A stretch of 64,000 nucleotides of DNA from Arbacia lixula (GCA_963669155.1 CAVLGW020000008.1:1-64000); one strand, 5' to 3'. Numbered from the stretch's first letter, positions 21,535-36,200 are shown. Translations and numbers: made by a program. Notes: generated by a model not told the origin, from the letters alone.

Positions 21535-23049
21535 ATGTTTCTTTCCGTCATCATCCCTCCAAAAAACAATACGATCTACGGGATGTCAATTCATCTTACT
21601 CTACCAGCAGTACAGAAGGAATGGAGCAGCATGCACATATATGTATGTGCACAGTATATAGGTCCGTCGGCATGTTGTATGTCAGGAAGTTTGAGAGGTA
21701 GAGAAGAAGTTTGCAAGCTGGCCGTGTAGATGCAATACGTTGCTAAGGAATCAAAGTTTGAATGTATAGTTGGTAACATGAATGCATTCGCTTCTGCGAA
21801 ATGAGTAGAACAGAATAATGAGAAAACAAATATTAATGAAATTTACAGTAACAGCTTGCTCAATAAATGGCCATAAATATCAGCTCACTATTTTGAATTG
21901 GATAAAAGACAGTAATACTTAAAAGCAATACAATGGTTTTTTTCTTACCACTATCGGAGTGTCTAGGGTCGGTGCCGATCAACCAGATGTCTTTTTATTA
22001 TTATTACATGTATTACTATTGTGAGCCCGTTCGAAGGTAATAATCCTTTATGGTAATTCAATTCCAACAGTGCCGGTACGAAAGCACTTCTGACAAGTAG
22101 GCAAAAAGAAACGGGAATGAATCCTTAGCAACGAATCGTTTCCACAATAGACATATTTTGCGTCCTATATAGCAGATATATTATTACGTCAGTGCATTAG
22201 GGCGTACACTGAATATTTCACACTTATGTCAAGAGAGTATTGCGCTGTGATTGGATCAAAGTTTGGAAGAGGGCGCACATCCCATTTCTGTATAATAACC
22301 TGACAACGATCGCAGCTTAGTTACATTAAAAGATTACGAATAATCTACATACTACAGCCTTTACACGAAGAGATGCTTCACGAAAGTCTTCAGAACGCTT
22401 TGCACCACTAACGTAGCAACTGGCGCCTGTCTCCAAATGTGTTTCAAATCTAGAAATCGCCGAATTCTGCTCGTGTTGTATTTTGTTTTTGTTTCTTATG
22501 GAGCAAACTTGAACTCCCTAGTCCTTACAAATGCCCATTACCATGACAACCCCATACTCATGCAATGAATGTTTCTTTCTCTTAGTGTTGACATTATGGA
22601 AAAAAGTGCACCATGACTTTAGTCAATTCGAAGTTTGAAGAGACAACGGCGAAAACATTCTTTAGACGAAAAGACATCCCAACCCGCACACCTATAAACA
22701 ATTTGTTTGATTTTTTTGTTTGTTTTGTTTTTCATTGCATTTTGGCACAGGGCATTACAACGATGTCCACTCCATATAATGCTAACAGTGCTGGGCCATA
22801 GCTAATTTTCTTAATAACTATGTACGTACAATACATTAATGCTGCATGTACAAATTCACTTGTGTTGTCCGAAATGAAAATATGCGCGTATGAATAGGAA
22901 GCATGTTTCTTTCCGTCATCATCCCTCCAAAAAACAATACGATCTACGGGATGTCAATTCATCTTACTCTACCAGCAGTACAGAAGGAATGGAGCAGCAT
23001 GCACATATATGTATGTGCACAGTATATGGGTCCGTCGGCATGTTGTACG

Positions 23050-24744
23050 CAGCCAAACGGCAGGCACCGGAAAATACGCTCATTTTATTTTCAGCGAGGT
23101 AGTCGTGACCTTCACTTGACCTCTCGAACCGCGGAAAACGGCTCCTTTTCAAACTGCGATATCTTCATGAATATATCATATTTTCGTGCGCTTTCTTTTG
23201 TAACTGTATGTTGGAGGTCGACATTTACCAAGGGTGAAAAAACATTTCATTGAAACAGGCAGACAAATATTGCAAATTCGAGATAAATATGTGGTTCTAA
23301 TACAAATTTAAAAAATTAAAATAAACCCTATATTTCAATGTCAATCGCTTTTGAGCCCTAAACATTTAGAGATCATCTGAAGCGGAATTTTTGTACTTTA
23401 TGGAGATACCATTATTTTTCAACCTCCCCCCATAGAAGGGTCAGGATCCAGCAAAACATCAACCATGTTCAAATCCAAAATGAGCGAGATATGACGAAGT
23501 TGTGAACGATCCTAACCAGCCAATCATAGTCCACGATAATAACGAAATTCTACCGGCGATCCAGGGCGATCCAATCATAGTCCGCGGACTATGATTGACT
23601 GGTTAGGATCGCTCACAACTTCGTCATATCTCGCTCATTCTGGATTTGAACATGGTTGATATTTTGCTGGATCCTGACCCTTCTATGGGGGGAGGTTGAA
23701 AAACAATGGTATCTCCATAAAGTACAATAAATTCCGCTTCAGATGATCTCTAAATATTAGGGGCTCAAAAGCGATTGACATTGAAATATAGAGTTTATTT
23801 TCATTTTTAAATTTTTATTAGAACCACATTATTTATCTCGAAGTTTCAATATTTTTCTGCCTGTTTCAATGAAATGTTTTTTCACCCTTAGTAAATGTCG
23901 ACCTCCAACATACAGTTACAAAAGAAAGTGTACAAAAATATGATATATTCATGGAGATATCGCAGTTTGAAAAGGAGACCTTTTTCGCGGTTCGAGGGGT
24001 AAAGTGAAGGTCACGACTACCGAGCTGAAAATAAAATCGTGTGTTTTCTGCTGCCTGCGGACGAATATCGGTTGCGAAGTCCGTATGATTTCTGAAAATT
24101 CGCGTCACTTTGAAGACGAATAGCTCAAATGTTTTATTTTTGAGCCCAAACAAAACTGGAATCAAATTCTCCGCTGGAGTACCGGCTTTCCAAAGCTGTA
24201 ACTGGTATTGCCGTTCAATTTGTAGAAGGGTCAGGATCCAGCAAAGTCTGGGAGCTTACGTATATATCGGTTGCGAAGTCCGTACGATTTCTGAAATCTC
24301 GCGTCACTTTGAAGACGAATAGCTCAAATGTTTTATTTTTGAGCCCAAACAATATTGGAATCAGAATCTCCGCTGAAGTATTGGCTTTTTAGAGCCGTAA
24401 CTGTCGTTGCCGTACAATCCATAGAAGGGTCAGCATCCAGCAAGGTCTGAGAGCTTACATATTTCAAAAAAAATTGAGGCCTGTTTTTGAAGGCAAATAT
24501 CATAAAAACTCCTTTGCGGATTTCGAAAAAAACTAAAAATATTTATTAAGAAACAAATAATCTCAATCCCTGTCTAAAAAAATCCTGATCAGTATGCTTA
24601 CAGAAGACCCCAGCAAAAGATCTCGCGAGCATGTCAAATTCCTTCATAATCTACGTGCAGCAAAATCTGCGCGTGAGATTTCGCGAGACGAAAAATAAAA
24701 CGCTCACGATTTCTATAGAACGAGCGAGCGCTGCCGATTGACTG
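23050..24744. mobile_element. 1,695-bp foldback-like DNA element with TACG target duplication
   Basis: It is inserted in the monomer anchored at 22903. TACG at 23046-23049 and 24745-24748 flanks it; the empty site in copy 2 has one TACG. The ends are imperfect 14-bp inverted repeats: CAGCCAAACGGCAG (23050-23063) and, inverted, CAGTCAATCGGCAG (24731-24744). Most of the element is a long palindrome, with the left arm at about 23064-23532 and the right arm at about 23586-24052. A perfect 26-bp palindrome (23572-23597) lies beside the centre. The right part has two ~199-bp direct repeats. No transposase is seen, so it is non-autonomous. Four-base target duplications occur in several superfamilies (for example Chapaev, Sola, Academ); I cannot choose. 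Confidence 0.88.
24067..24460 (+). repeat. Two ~199-bp direct repeats in the foldback element
   Basis: Both copies start 'atcggttgcgaagtccgta' (24067 and 24266) and include 'cgcgtcactttgaagacgaa', 'gctcaaatgttttatttttg' and 'agaagggtca'. They differ at scattered sites, so the duplication is older than the insertion. The 'gaagggtcaggatccagcaa' motif also occurs in the palindrome arms. Confidence 0.8.
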
Positions 24745-26601
24745 TACGTCAGGAAGTTTGAGAGGTAGAGAAGAAGTTTGCAAGCTGGCCGTGTAGATGC
24801 AATACGTTGCTAAGGAATCAAAGTTTGAATGTATAGTTGGTAACAAGAATGCATTCGCTTCTGCGAAATGAGTAGAACAGAATAATGAGAAAACAAATAT
24901 TAATGAAATTTACAGTAACAGCTTGCTCAATAAATGGCCATAAATATCAGCTCACTATTTTGAATTGGATAAAAGACAGTAATACTTAAAAGCAATACAA
25001 TGGTTTTTTTCTTACCACTATCGGAGTGTCTAGGGTCGGTGCCGATCAACCAGATGTCTTTTTATTATTATTACATGTATTACTATTGTAAGCCCGTTCG
25101 AAGGTAATAATCCTTTATGGTAATTCAATTCCAACAGTGCCGGTACGAAAGCACTTCTGACAAGTAGGCAAAAAGAAACGGGAATGAATCCTTAGCAACG
25201 AATCGTTTCCACAATAGACATATTTTGCGTCCTATATAGCAGATATATTATTACGTCAGTGCATTAGGGCGTACACTGAATATTTCACGCTTATGTCAAG
25301 AGAGTATTGCGCTGTGATTGGATCAAAGTTTGGAAGAGGGCGCACATCCCATTTCTGTATAATAACCTGACAACGATCGCAGCTTAGTTACATTAAAAGA
25401 TTACGAATAATCTACATACTACAGCCTTTACACGAAGAGATGCTTCACGAAAGTCTTCAGAACGCTTTGCACCACTAACGTAGCAACTGGCGCCTGTCTC
25501 CAAATGTGTTTCAAATCTAGAAATCGCCGAATTCTGCTCGTGTTGTATTTTGTTTTTGTTTCTTATGGAGCAAACTTGAACTCCTTAGTCCTTACAAATG
25601 CCCATTACCATGACAACCCCATACTCATGCAATGAATGTTTCTTTCTCTTAGTGTTGACATTATGGAAAAAAGTGCACCATGACTTTAGTCAATTCGAAG
25701 TTTGAAGAGACAACGGCGAAAACATTGTTTAGACGAAAAGACATCCCAACCCGCACACCTATAAACAATTTGTTTGATTTTTTTGTTTGTTTTGTTTTTC
25801 ATTGCATTTTGGCACAGCGCATTACAACGATGTCCACTCCCTATAATGCTAACAGTGCTGGGCCATAGCTAATTTTCTTAATAACTATGTACGTACAATA
25901 CAGTAATGCTGCATGTACAAATTCACTTGTGTTGTCCGAAATGAAAATATGCGCGTATGAATAGGAAGCATGTTTCTTTCCGTCATCATCCCTCCAAAAA
26001 ACAATACGATCTACGGGATGTCAATTCATCTTACTCTATCAGCAGTACAGAAGGAATGGAGCAGCATGCACATATATGTATGTGCACAGTATATGGGTCC
26101 GTCGGCATGTTGTACGTCAGGAAGTTTGAGAGGTAGAGAAGAAGTTTGCAAGCTGGCCGTGTAGATGCAATACGTTGCTAAGGAATCAAAGTTTGAATGT
26201 ATAGTTGGTAACATGAATGCATTCGCTTCTGCGAAATGAGTAGAACAGAATAATGAGAAAACAAATATTAATGAAATTTACAGTAACAGCTTGCTCAATA
26301 AATGGCCATAAATATCAGCTCACTATTTTGAATTGGATAAAAGACAGTAATACTTAAAAGCAATACAATGTTTTTTTCTTACCACTATCGGAGTGTCTAG
26401 GGTCGGTGCCGATCAACCAGATGTCTTTTTATTATTATTACATGTATTACTATTGTAAGCCCGTTCGAAGGTAATAATCCTTTAGGGTAATTCAATTCCA
26501 ACAGTGCCGGTACGAAAGCACTTCTGACAAGTAGGCAAAAAGAAACGGGAATGAATCCTTAGCAACGAATCGTTTCCACAATAGACATATTTTGCGTCCT
26601 A

Positions 26602-27277
26602 TTATACAAATATTGACTGCTATGAGGGGCACAGTTAAAATTATAAGCCCAAGGTGATGTCAAAACCATGACTATGCCCGAAGCGAAGCTGAGGGCATAG
26701 TCATGGTTTTGACATCACCGAGGGCCTTTGATTTTAACTGTGCCCCGAATATTAAGCAGTCAATATTTGTTTTATAAACCGAATGTATAGATTCTTCTCA
26801 TCGATTGGTTAAAAGATTTCCTGAACTGACAAGGCCTACAAGATAGCATGTAATAGGCCTGGATTTTGAAATGAACTACAAAAAAATTGTAATATCAACT
26901 TACCAAAATCATGTCCTCTTCAATATTGATCCATCCAAATCAGAAAATGCAAGTTCCACAAAAGTTTCATTTTGTTAAAAGTTACTTGTAGAAAGCAACA
27001 GCTAAACAGATCCAACACGGATAACCGTTAAATCCATCAATCCAACACGTACGCGCATGCATGTAAATCAACACTCATTGCGCGTACAGGGATTGCGCAC
27101 ACACGAGCGATATCGCGCGGTGTTGAGGTTGTCTTATTATTTTCCGGGCATAGTCGATTGCCATGCCCCGGGCACAGTTAATTTTGACGTCATCTTGTTA
27201 AAAACGGGGGCACAGCTATTTCGATGACTCTACTTTTAACCAATCAGATGAGAGGTATCTATGTATGAGGTATATAA
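26602..27277 (+). mobile_element. Palindromic MITE-like element E2 (simple form A-C-B')
   Basis: This is an insertion of about 674 bp at the same position of the monomer (anchor 25970) as E1 in the monomer at 13584. It has A (26602-26852), C (26853-27057) and B' (27058-27277), near-identical to the same parts of E1. Its right flank shares private variants with the right flank of E1. Its left flank belongs to a different monomer type ('ctctatcagcag', seven T's), like the monomers at 17468, 29380 and 36183. Confidence 0.82.
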
Positions 27278-30200
27278 ATAGCAGATATATTATTACGTCA
27301 GTGCATTAGGGCGTACACTAAATATTTCACGCTTATGTCAAGAGAGTATTGCGCTGTGATTGGATCAAAGTTTGGAAGAGGGCGCACATCCCATTTCTGT
27401 ATAATAACCTGACAACGATCGCAGCTTAGTTACATTAAAAGATTACGAATAATCTACATACTACAGCCTTTACACGAAGAGATGCTTCACGAAAGTCTTC
27501 AGAACGCTTTGCACCACTAACGTAGCAACTGGCGCCTGTCTCCAAATGTGTTTCAAATCTAGAAATCGCCGAATTCTGCTCGTGTTGTATTTTGTTTTTG
27601 TTTCTTATGGAGCAAACTTGAACTCCCTAGTCCTTACAAATGCCCATTACCATGACAACCCCATACTCATGCAATGAATGTTTCTTTCTCTTAGTGTTGA
27701 CATTATGGAAAAAAGTGCACCATGACTTTAGTCAATTCGAAGTTTGAAGAGACAACGGCGAAAACATTCTTTAGACGAAAAGACATCCCAACCCGCACAC
27801 CTATAAACAATTTGTTTGATTTTTTTGTTTGTTTTGTTTTTCATTGCATTTTGGCACAGCGCATTACAACGATGTCCACTCCCTATAATGCTAACAGTGC
27901 TGGGCCATAGCTAATTTTCTTAATAACTATGTACGTACAATACAGTAATGCTGCATGTACAAATTCACTTGTGTTGTCCGAAATGAAAATATGCGCGTAT
28001 GAATAGGAAGCATGTTTCTTTCCGTCATCATCCCTCCAAAAAACAATACGATCTACGGGATGTCAATTCATCTTACTCTACCAGCAGTACAGAAGGAATG
28101 GAGCAGCATGCACATATATGTATGTGCACAGTATATGGGTCCGTCGGCATGTTGTACGTCAGGAAGTTTGAGAGGTAGAGAAGAAGTTTGCAAGCTGGCC
28201 GTGTAGATGCAATACGTTGCTAAGGAATCAAAGTTTGAATGTATAGTTGGTAACATGAATGCATTCGCTTCTGCGAAATGAGTAGAACAGAATAATGAGA
28301 AAACAAATATTAATGAAATTTACAGTAACAGCTTGCTCAATAAATGGTCATAAATATCAGCTCACTATTTTGAATTGGATAAAAGACAGTAATACTTAAA
28401 AGCAATACAATGTTTTTTTTCTTACCACTATCGGAGTGTCTAGGGTCGGTGCCGATCAACCAGATGTCTTTTTATTATTATTACATGTATTACTATTGTG
28501 AGCCCGTTCGAAGGTAATAATCCTTTATGGTAATTCAATTCCAACAGTGCCGGTACGAAAGCACTTCTGACAAGTAGGCAAAAAGAAACGGGAATGAATC
28601 CTTAGCAACGAATCGTTTCCACAATAGACATATTTTGCGTCCTATATAGCAGATATATTATTACGTCAGTGCATTAGGGCGTACACTGAATATTTCACAC
28701 TTATGTCAAGAGAGTATTGCGCTGTGATTGGATCAAAGTTTGGAAGAGGGCGCACATCCCATTTCTGTATAATAACCTGACAACGATCGCAGCTTAGTTA
28801 CATTAAAAGATTACGAATAATCTACATACTACAGCCTTTACACGAAGAGATGCTTCACGAAAGTCTTCAGAACGCTTTGCACCACTAACGTAGCAACTGG
28901 CGCCTGTCTCCAAATGTGTTTCAAATCTAGAAATCGCCGAATTCTGCTCGTGTTGTATTTTGTTTTTGTTTCTTATGGAGCAAACTTGAACTCCCTAGTC
29001 CTTACAAATGCCCATTACCATGACAACCCCATACTCATGCAATGAATGTTTCTTTCTCTTAGTGTTGACATTATGGAAAAAAGTGCACCATGACTTTAGT
29101 CAATTCGAAGTTTGAAGAGACAACGGCGAAAACATTGTTTAGACGAAAAGACATCCCAACCCGCACACCTATAAACAATTTGTTTGATTTTTTTGTTTGT
29201 TTTGTTTTTCATTGCATTTTGGCACAGCGCATTACAACGATGTCCACTCCCTATAATGCTAACAGTGCTGGGCCATAGCTAATTTTCTTAATAACTATGT
29301 ACGTACAATACAGTAATGCTGCATGTACAAATTCACTTGTGTTGTCCGAAATGAAAATATGCGCGTATGAATAGGAAGCATGTTTCTTTCCGTCATCATC
29401 CCTCCAAAAAACAATACGATCTACGGGATGTCAATTCATCTTACTCTATCAGCAGTACAGAAGGAATGGAGCAGCATGCACATATATGTATGTGCACAGT
29501 ATATGGGTCCGTCGGCATGTTGTACGTCAGGAAGTTTGAGAGGTAGAGAAGAAGTTTGCAAGCTGGCCGTGTAGATGCAATACGTTGCTAAGGAATCAAA
29601 GTTTGAATGTATAGTTGGTAACATGAATGCATTCGCTTCTGCGAAATGAGTAGAACAGAATAATGAGAAAACAAATATTAATGAAATTTACAGTAACAGC
29701 TTGCTCAATAAATGGCCATAAATATCAGCTCACTATTTTGAATTGGATAAAAGACAGTAATACTTAAAAGCAATACAATGTTTTTTTCTTACCACTATCG
29801 GAGTGTCTAGGGTCGGTGCCGATCAACCAGATGTCTTTTTATTATTATTACATGTATTACTATTGTAAGCCCGTTCGAAGGTAATAATCCTTTAGGGTAA
29901 TTCAATTCCAACAGTGCCGGTACGAAAGCACTTCTGACAAGTAGGCAAAAAGAAACGGGAATGAATCCTTAGCAACGAATCGTTTCCACAATAGACATAT
30001 TTTGCGTCCTATATAGCAGATATATTATTACGTCAGTGCATTAGGGCGTACACTGAATATTTCACGCTTATGTCAAGAGAGTATTGCGCTGTGATTGGAT
30101 CAAAGTTTGGAAGAGGGCGCACATCCCATTTCTGTATAATAACCTGACAACGATCGCAGCTTAGTTACATTAAAAGATTACGAATAATCTACATACTACA

Positions 30201-33200
30201 GCCTTTACACGAAGAGATGCTTCACGAAAGTCTTCAGAACGCTTTGCACCACTAACGTAGCAACTGGCGCCTGTCTCCAAATGTGTTTCAAATCTAGAAA
30301 TCGCCGAATTCTGCTCGTGTTGTATTTTGTTTTTGTTTCTTATGGAGCAAACTTGAACTCCCTAGTCCTTACAAATGCCCATTACCATGACAACCCCATA
30401 CTCATGCAATGAATGTTTCTTTCTCTTAGTGTTGACATTATGGAAAAAAGTGCACCATGACTTTAGTCAATTCGAAGTTTGAAGAGACAACGGCGAAAAC
30501 ATTCTTTAGACGAAAAGACATCCCAACCCGCACACCTATAAACAATTTATTTGATTTTTTTGTTTGTTTTGTTTTTCATTGCATTTTGGCACAGCGCATT
30601 ACAACGATGTCCACTCCCTATAATGCTAACAGTGCTGGGCCATAGCTAATTTTCTTAATAACTATGTACGTACAATACAGTAATGCTGCATGTACAAATT
30701 CACTTGTGTTGTCCGAAATGAAAATATGCGCGTATGAATAGGAAGCATGTTTCTTTCCGTCATCATCCCTCCAAAAAACAATACGATCTACGGGATGTCA
30801 ATTCATCTTACTCTACCAGCAGTACAGAAGGAATGGAGCAGCATGCACATATATGTATGTGCACAGTATATGGGTCCGTCGGCATGTTGTACGTCAGGAA
30901 GTTTGAGAGGTAGAGAAGAAGTTTGCAAGCTGGCCGTGTAGATGCAATACGTTGCTAAGGAATCAAAGTTTGAATGTATAGTTGGTAACATGAATGCATT
31001 CGCTTCTGCGAAATGAGTAGAACAGAATAATGAGAAAACAAATATTAATGAAATTTACAGTAACAGCTTGCTCAATAAATGGCCATAAATATCAGCTCAC
31101 TATTTTGAATTGGATAAAAGACAGTAATACTTAAAAGCAATACAATGGGTTTTTTCTTACCACTATCGGAGTGTCTAGGGTCGGTGCCGATCAACCAGAT
31201 GTCTTTTTATTATTATTACATGTATTACTATTGTAAGCCCGTTCGAAGGTAATAATCCTTTATGGTAATTCAATTCCAACAGTGCCGGTACGAAAGCACT
31301 TCTGACAAGTAGGCAAAAAGAAACGGGAATGAATCCTTAGCAACGAATCGTTTCCACAATAGACATATTTTGCGTCCTATATAGCAGATATATTATTACG
31401 TCAGTGCATTAGGGCGTACACTGAATATTTCACGCTTATGTCAAGAGAGTATTGCGCTGTGATTGGATCAAAGTTTGGAAGAGGGCGCACATCCCATTTC
31501 TGTATAATAACCTGACAACGATCGCAGCTTAGTTACATTAAAAGATTACGAATAATCTACATACTACAGCCTTTACACGAAGAGATGCTTCACGAAAGTC
31601 TTCAGAACGCTTTGCACCACTAACGTAGCAACTGGCGCCTGTCTCCAAATGTGTTTCAAATCTAGAAATCGCCGAATTCTGCTCGTGTTGTATTTTGTTT
31701 TTGTTTCTTATGGAGCAAACTTGAACTCCCTAGTCCTTACAAATGCCCATTACCATGACAACCCCATACTCATGCAATGAATGTTTCTTTCTCTTAGTGT
31801 TGACATTATGGAAAAAAGTGCACCATGACTTTAGTCAATTCGAAGTTTGAAGAGACAACGGCGAAAACATTCTTTAGAGGATAAGACATCCCAACCCGCA
31901 CACCTATAAACAATTTGTTTGATTTTTTTGTTTGTTTTGTTTTTCATTGCATTTTGGCACAGCGCATTGCAAACATGTCCACTCCCTATAATGCTAACAG
32001 CGCTGGGCCATAGTTAAGTTTCTTAATAACTGTGCATGCGTCCAATACAGTAATGCTGCATGTACAAATTCACTTGTGTTGTCCGAAATGAAAATATGCG
32101 CGTATGAATAGGAAGCATGTTTCTTTCCGTCATCATCCCTCCAAAAAACAATACGATCTACGGGATGTCAACTCATCTTACTCTACCAGCAGTACAGAAG
32201 GAATGGAGCGTCGGCATGTTGTACGTCAGGAAGTTTGAGAGGTAGAGAAGAAGTTTGCAAGCTGGCCGTGTAGATGCAATACGTTGCTAAGGAATCAAAG
32301 TTTGAATGTATAGTTGGTAACATGAATGCATTCGCTTCTGCGAAATGAGTAGAACAGAATAATGAGAAAACAAATATTAATGAAATTTACAGTAACAGCT
32401 TGCTCAATAAATGGCCATAAATATCAGCTCACTATTTTGAATTGGATAAAAGACAGTAATACTTAAAAGCAATACAATGGTTTTTTTCTTACCACTATCG
32501 GAGTGTCTAGGGTCGGTGCCGATCAACCAGATGTCTTTTTATTATTATTACATGTATTACTATTGTAAGCCCGTTCGAAGGTAATAATCCTTTATGGTAA
32601 TTCAATTCCAACAGTGCCGGTACGAAAGCACTTCTGACAAGTAGGCAAAAAGAAACGGGAATGAATCCTTAGCAACGAATCGTTTCCACAATAGACATAT
32701 TTTGCGTCCTATATAGCAGATATATTATTACGTCAGTGCATTAGGGCGTACACTGAATATTTCACGCTTATGTCAAGAGAGTATTGCGCTGTGATTGGAT
32801 CAAAGTTTGGAAGAGGGCGCACATCCCATTTCTGTATAATAACCTGACAACGATCGCAGCTTAGTTACATTAAAAGATTACGAATAATCTACATACTACA
32901 GCCTTTACACGAAGAGATGCTTCACGAAAGTCTTCAGAACGCTTTGCACCACTAACGTAGCAACTGGCGCCTGTCTCCAAATGTGTTTCAAATCTAGAAA
33001 TCGCCGAATTCTGCTCGTGTTGTATTTTGTTTTTGTTTCTTATGGAGCAAACTTGAACTCCTTAGTCCTTACAAATGCCCATTACCATGACAACCCCATA
33101 CTCATGCAATGAATGTTTCTTTCTCTTAGTGTTGACATTATGGAAAAAAGTGCACCATGACTTTAGTCAATTCGAAGTTTGAAGAGACAACGGCGAAAAC

Positions 33201-36200
33201 ATTGTTTAGACGAAAAGACATCCCAACCCGCACACCTATAAACAATTTGTTTGATTTTTTTGTTTGTTTTGTTTTTCATTGCATTTTGGCACAGCGCATT
33301 ACAACGATGTCCACTCCCTATAATGCTAACAGTGCTGGGCCATAGCTAATTTTCTTAATAACTATGTACGTACAATACAGTAATGCTGCATGTACAAATT
33401 CACTTGTGTTGTCCGAAATAAAAATATGCGCGTATGAATAGGAAGCATGTTTCTTTCCGTCATCATCCCTCCAAAAAACAATACGATCTACGGGATGTCA
33501 ATTCATCTTACTCTACCAGCAGTACAGAAGGAATGGAGCAGCATGCACATATATGTATGTGCACAGTATATAGGTCCGTCGGCATGTTGTATGTCAGGAA
33601 GTTTGAGAGGTAGAGAAGAAGTTTGCAAGCTGGCCGTGTAGATGCAATACGTTGCTAAGGAATCAAAGTTTGAATGTATAGTTGGTAACATGAATGCATT
33701 CGCTTCTGCGAAATGAGTAGAACAGAATAATGAGAAAACAAATATTAATGAAATTTACAGTAACAGCTTGCTCAATAAATGGCCATAAATATCAGCTCAC
33801 TATTTTGAATTGGATAAAAGACAGTAATACTTAAAAGCAATACAATGGTTTTTTTCTTACCACTATCGGAGTGTCTAGGGTCGGTGCCGATCAACCAGAT
33901 GTCTTTTTATTATTATTACATGTATTACTATTGTGAGCCCGTTCGAAGGTAATAATCCTTTATGGTAATTCAATTCCAACAGTGCCGGTACGAAAGCACT
34001 TCTGACAAGTAGGCAAAAAGAAACGGGAATGAATCCTTAGCAACGAATCGTTTCCACAATAGACATATTTTGCGTCCTATATAGCAGATATATTATTACG
34101 TCAGTGCATTAGGGCGTACACTGAATATTTCACACTTATGTCAAGAGAGTATTGCGCTGTGATTGGATCAAAGTTTGGAAGAGGGCGCACATCCCATTTC
34201 TGTATAATAACCTGACAACGATCGCAGCTTAGTTACATTAAAAGATTACGAATAATCTACATACTACAGCCTTTACACGAAGAGATGCTTCACGAAAGTC
34301 TTCAGAACGCTTTGCACCACTAACGTAGCAACTGGCGCCTGTCTCCAAATGTGTTTCAAATCTAGAAATCGCCGAATTCTGCTCGTGTTGTATTTTGTTT
34401 TTGTTTCTTATGGAGCAAACTTGAACTCCCTAGTCCTTACAAATGCCCATTACCATGACAACCCCATACTCATGCAATGAATGTTTCTTTCTCTTAGTGT
34501 TGACATTATGGAAAAAAGTGCACCATGACTTTAGTCAATTCGAAGTTTGAAGAGACAACGGCGAAAACATTCTTTAGACGAAAAGACATCCCAACCCGCA
34601 CACCTATAAACAATTTGTTTGATTTTTTTGTTTGTTTTGTTTTTCATTGCATTTTGGCACAGGGCATTACAACGATGTCCACTCCATATAATGCTAACAG
34701 TGCTGGGCCATAGCTAATTTTCTTAATAACTATGTACGTACAATACATTAATGCTGCATGTACAAATTCACTTGTGTTGTCCGAAATGAAAATATGCGCG
34801 TATGAATAGGAAGCATGTTTCTTTCCGTCATCATCCCTCCAAAAAACAATACGATCTACGGGATGTCAATTCATCTTACTCTACCAGCAGTACAGAAGGA
34901 ATGGAGCAGCATGCACATATATGTATGTGCACAGTATATGGGTCCGTCGGCATGTTGTACGTCAGGAAGTTTGAGAGGTAGAGAAGAAGTTTGCAAGCTG
35001 GCCGTGTAGATGCAATACGTTGCTAAGGAATCAAAGTTTGAATGTATAGTTGGTAACAAGAATGCATTCGCTTCTGCGAAATGAGTAGAACAGAATAATG
35101 AGAAAACAAATATTAATGAAATTTACAGTAACAGCTTGCTCAATAAATGGCCATAAATATCAGCTCACTATTTTGAATTGGATAAAAGACAGTAATACTT
35201 AAAAGCAATACAATGGTTTTTTTCTTACCACTATCGGAGTGTCTAGGGTCGGTGCCGATCAACCAGATGTCTTTTTATTATTATTACATGTATTACTATT
35301 GTAAGCCCGTTCGAAGGTAATAATCCTTTATGGTAATTCAATTCCAACAGTGCCGGTACGAAAGCACTTCTGACAAGTAGGCAAAAAGAAACGGGAATGA
35401 ATCCTTAGCAACGAATCGTTTCCACAATAGACATATTTTGCGTCCTATATAGCAGATATATTATTACGTCAGTGCATTAGGGCGTACACTGAATATTTCA
35501 CGCTTATGTCAAGAGAGTATTGCGCTGTGATTGGATCAAAGTTTGGAAGAGGGCGCACATCCCATTTCTGTATAATAACCTGACAACGATCGCAGCTTAG
35601 TTACATTAAAAGATTACGAATAATCTACATACTACAGCCTTTACACGAAGAGATGCTTCACGAAAGTCTTCAGAACGCTTTGCACCACTAACTTAGCAAC
35701 TGGCGCCTGTCTCCAAATGTGTTTCAAATCTAGAAATCGCCGAATTCTGCTCGTGTTGTATTTTGTTTTTGTTTCTTATGGAGCAAACTTGAACTCCTTA
35801 GTCCTTACAAATGCCCATTACCATGACAACCCCATACTCATGCAATGAATGTTTCTTTCTCTTAGTGTTGACATTATGGAAAAAAGTGCACCATGACTTT
35901 AGTCAATTCGAAGTTTGAAGAGACAACGGCGAAAACATTGTTTAGACGAAAAGACATCCCAACCCGCACACCTATAAACAATTTGTTTGATTTTTTTGTT
36001 TGTTTTGTTTTTCATTGCATTTTGGCACAGCGCATTACAACGATGTCCACTCCCTATAATGCTAACAGTGCTGGGCCATAGCTAATTTTCTTAATAACTA
36101 TGTACGTACAATACAGTAATGCTGCATGTACAAATTCACTTGTGTTGTCCGAAATGAAAATATGCGCGTATGAATAGGAAGCATGTTTCTTTCCGTCATC

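Larger units (their letters stand above)
15366..26601 (+). repeat. Segmental duplication, copy 1 (with foldback insertion)
   Basis: Monomers anchored at 16100, 17468, 18835, 20205, 21535 and 22903 correspond one-to-one with those at 28012, 29380, 30747, 32117, 33447 and 34815, each exactly 11,912 bp further on. Private markers are shared. 'actaaatatttc' just after E1 and E2 is one. The 38-bp deletion (20297/20298 and 32209/32210) is another. 'gtatataggtcc' with 'ttgtatgtcagg' marks 21535 and 33447. 'cacagggcattac' and 'ggtaacaagaatg' mark the 22903 and 34815 copies. This copy carries a 1,695-bp insertion that copy 2 lacks. Confidence 0.93.

Noticed and set aside
23866-24165. 99-codon minus-strand frame in the foldback element
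   Set aside because: It lies in a palindrome arm, the opposite arm does not keep it, and it has no recognisable domain.
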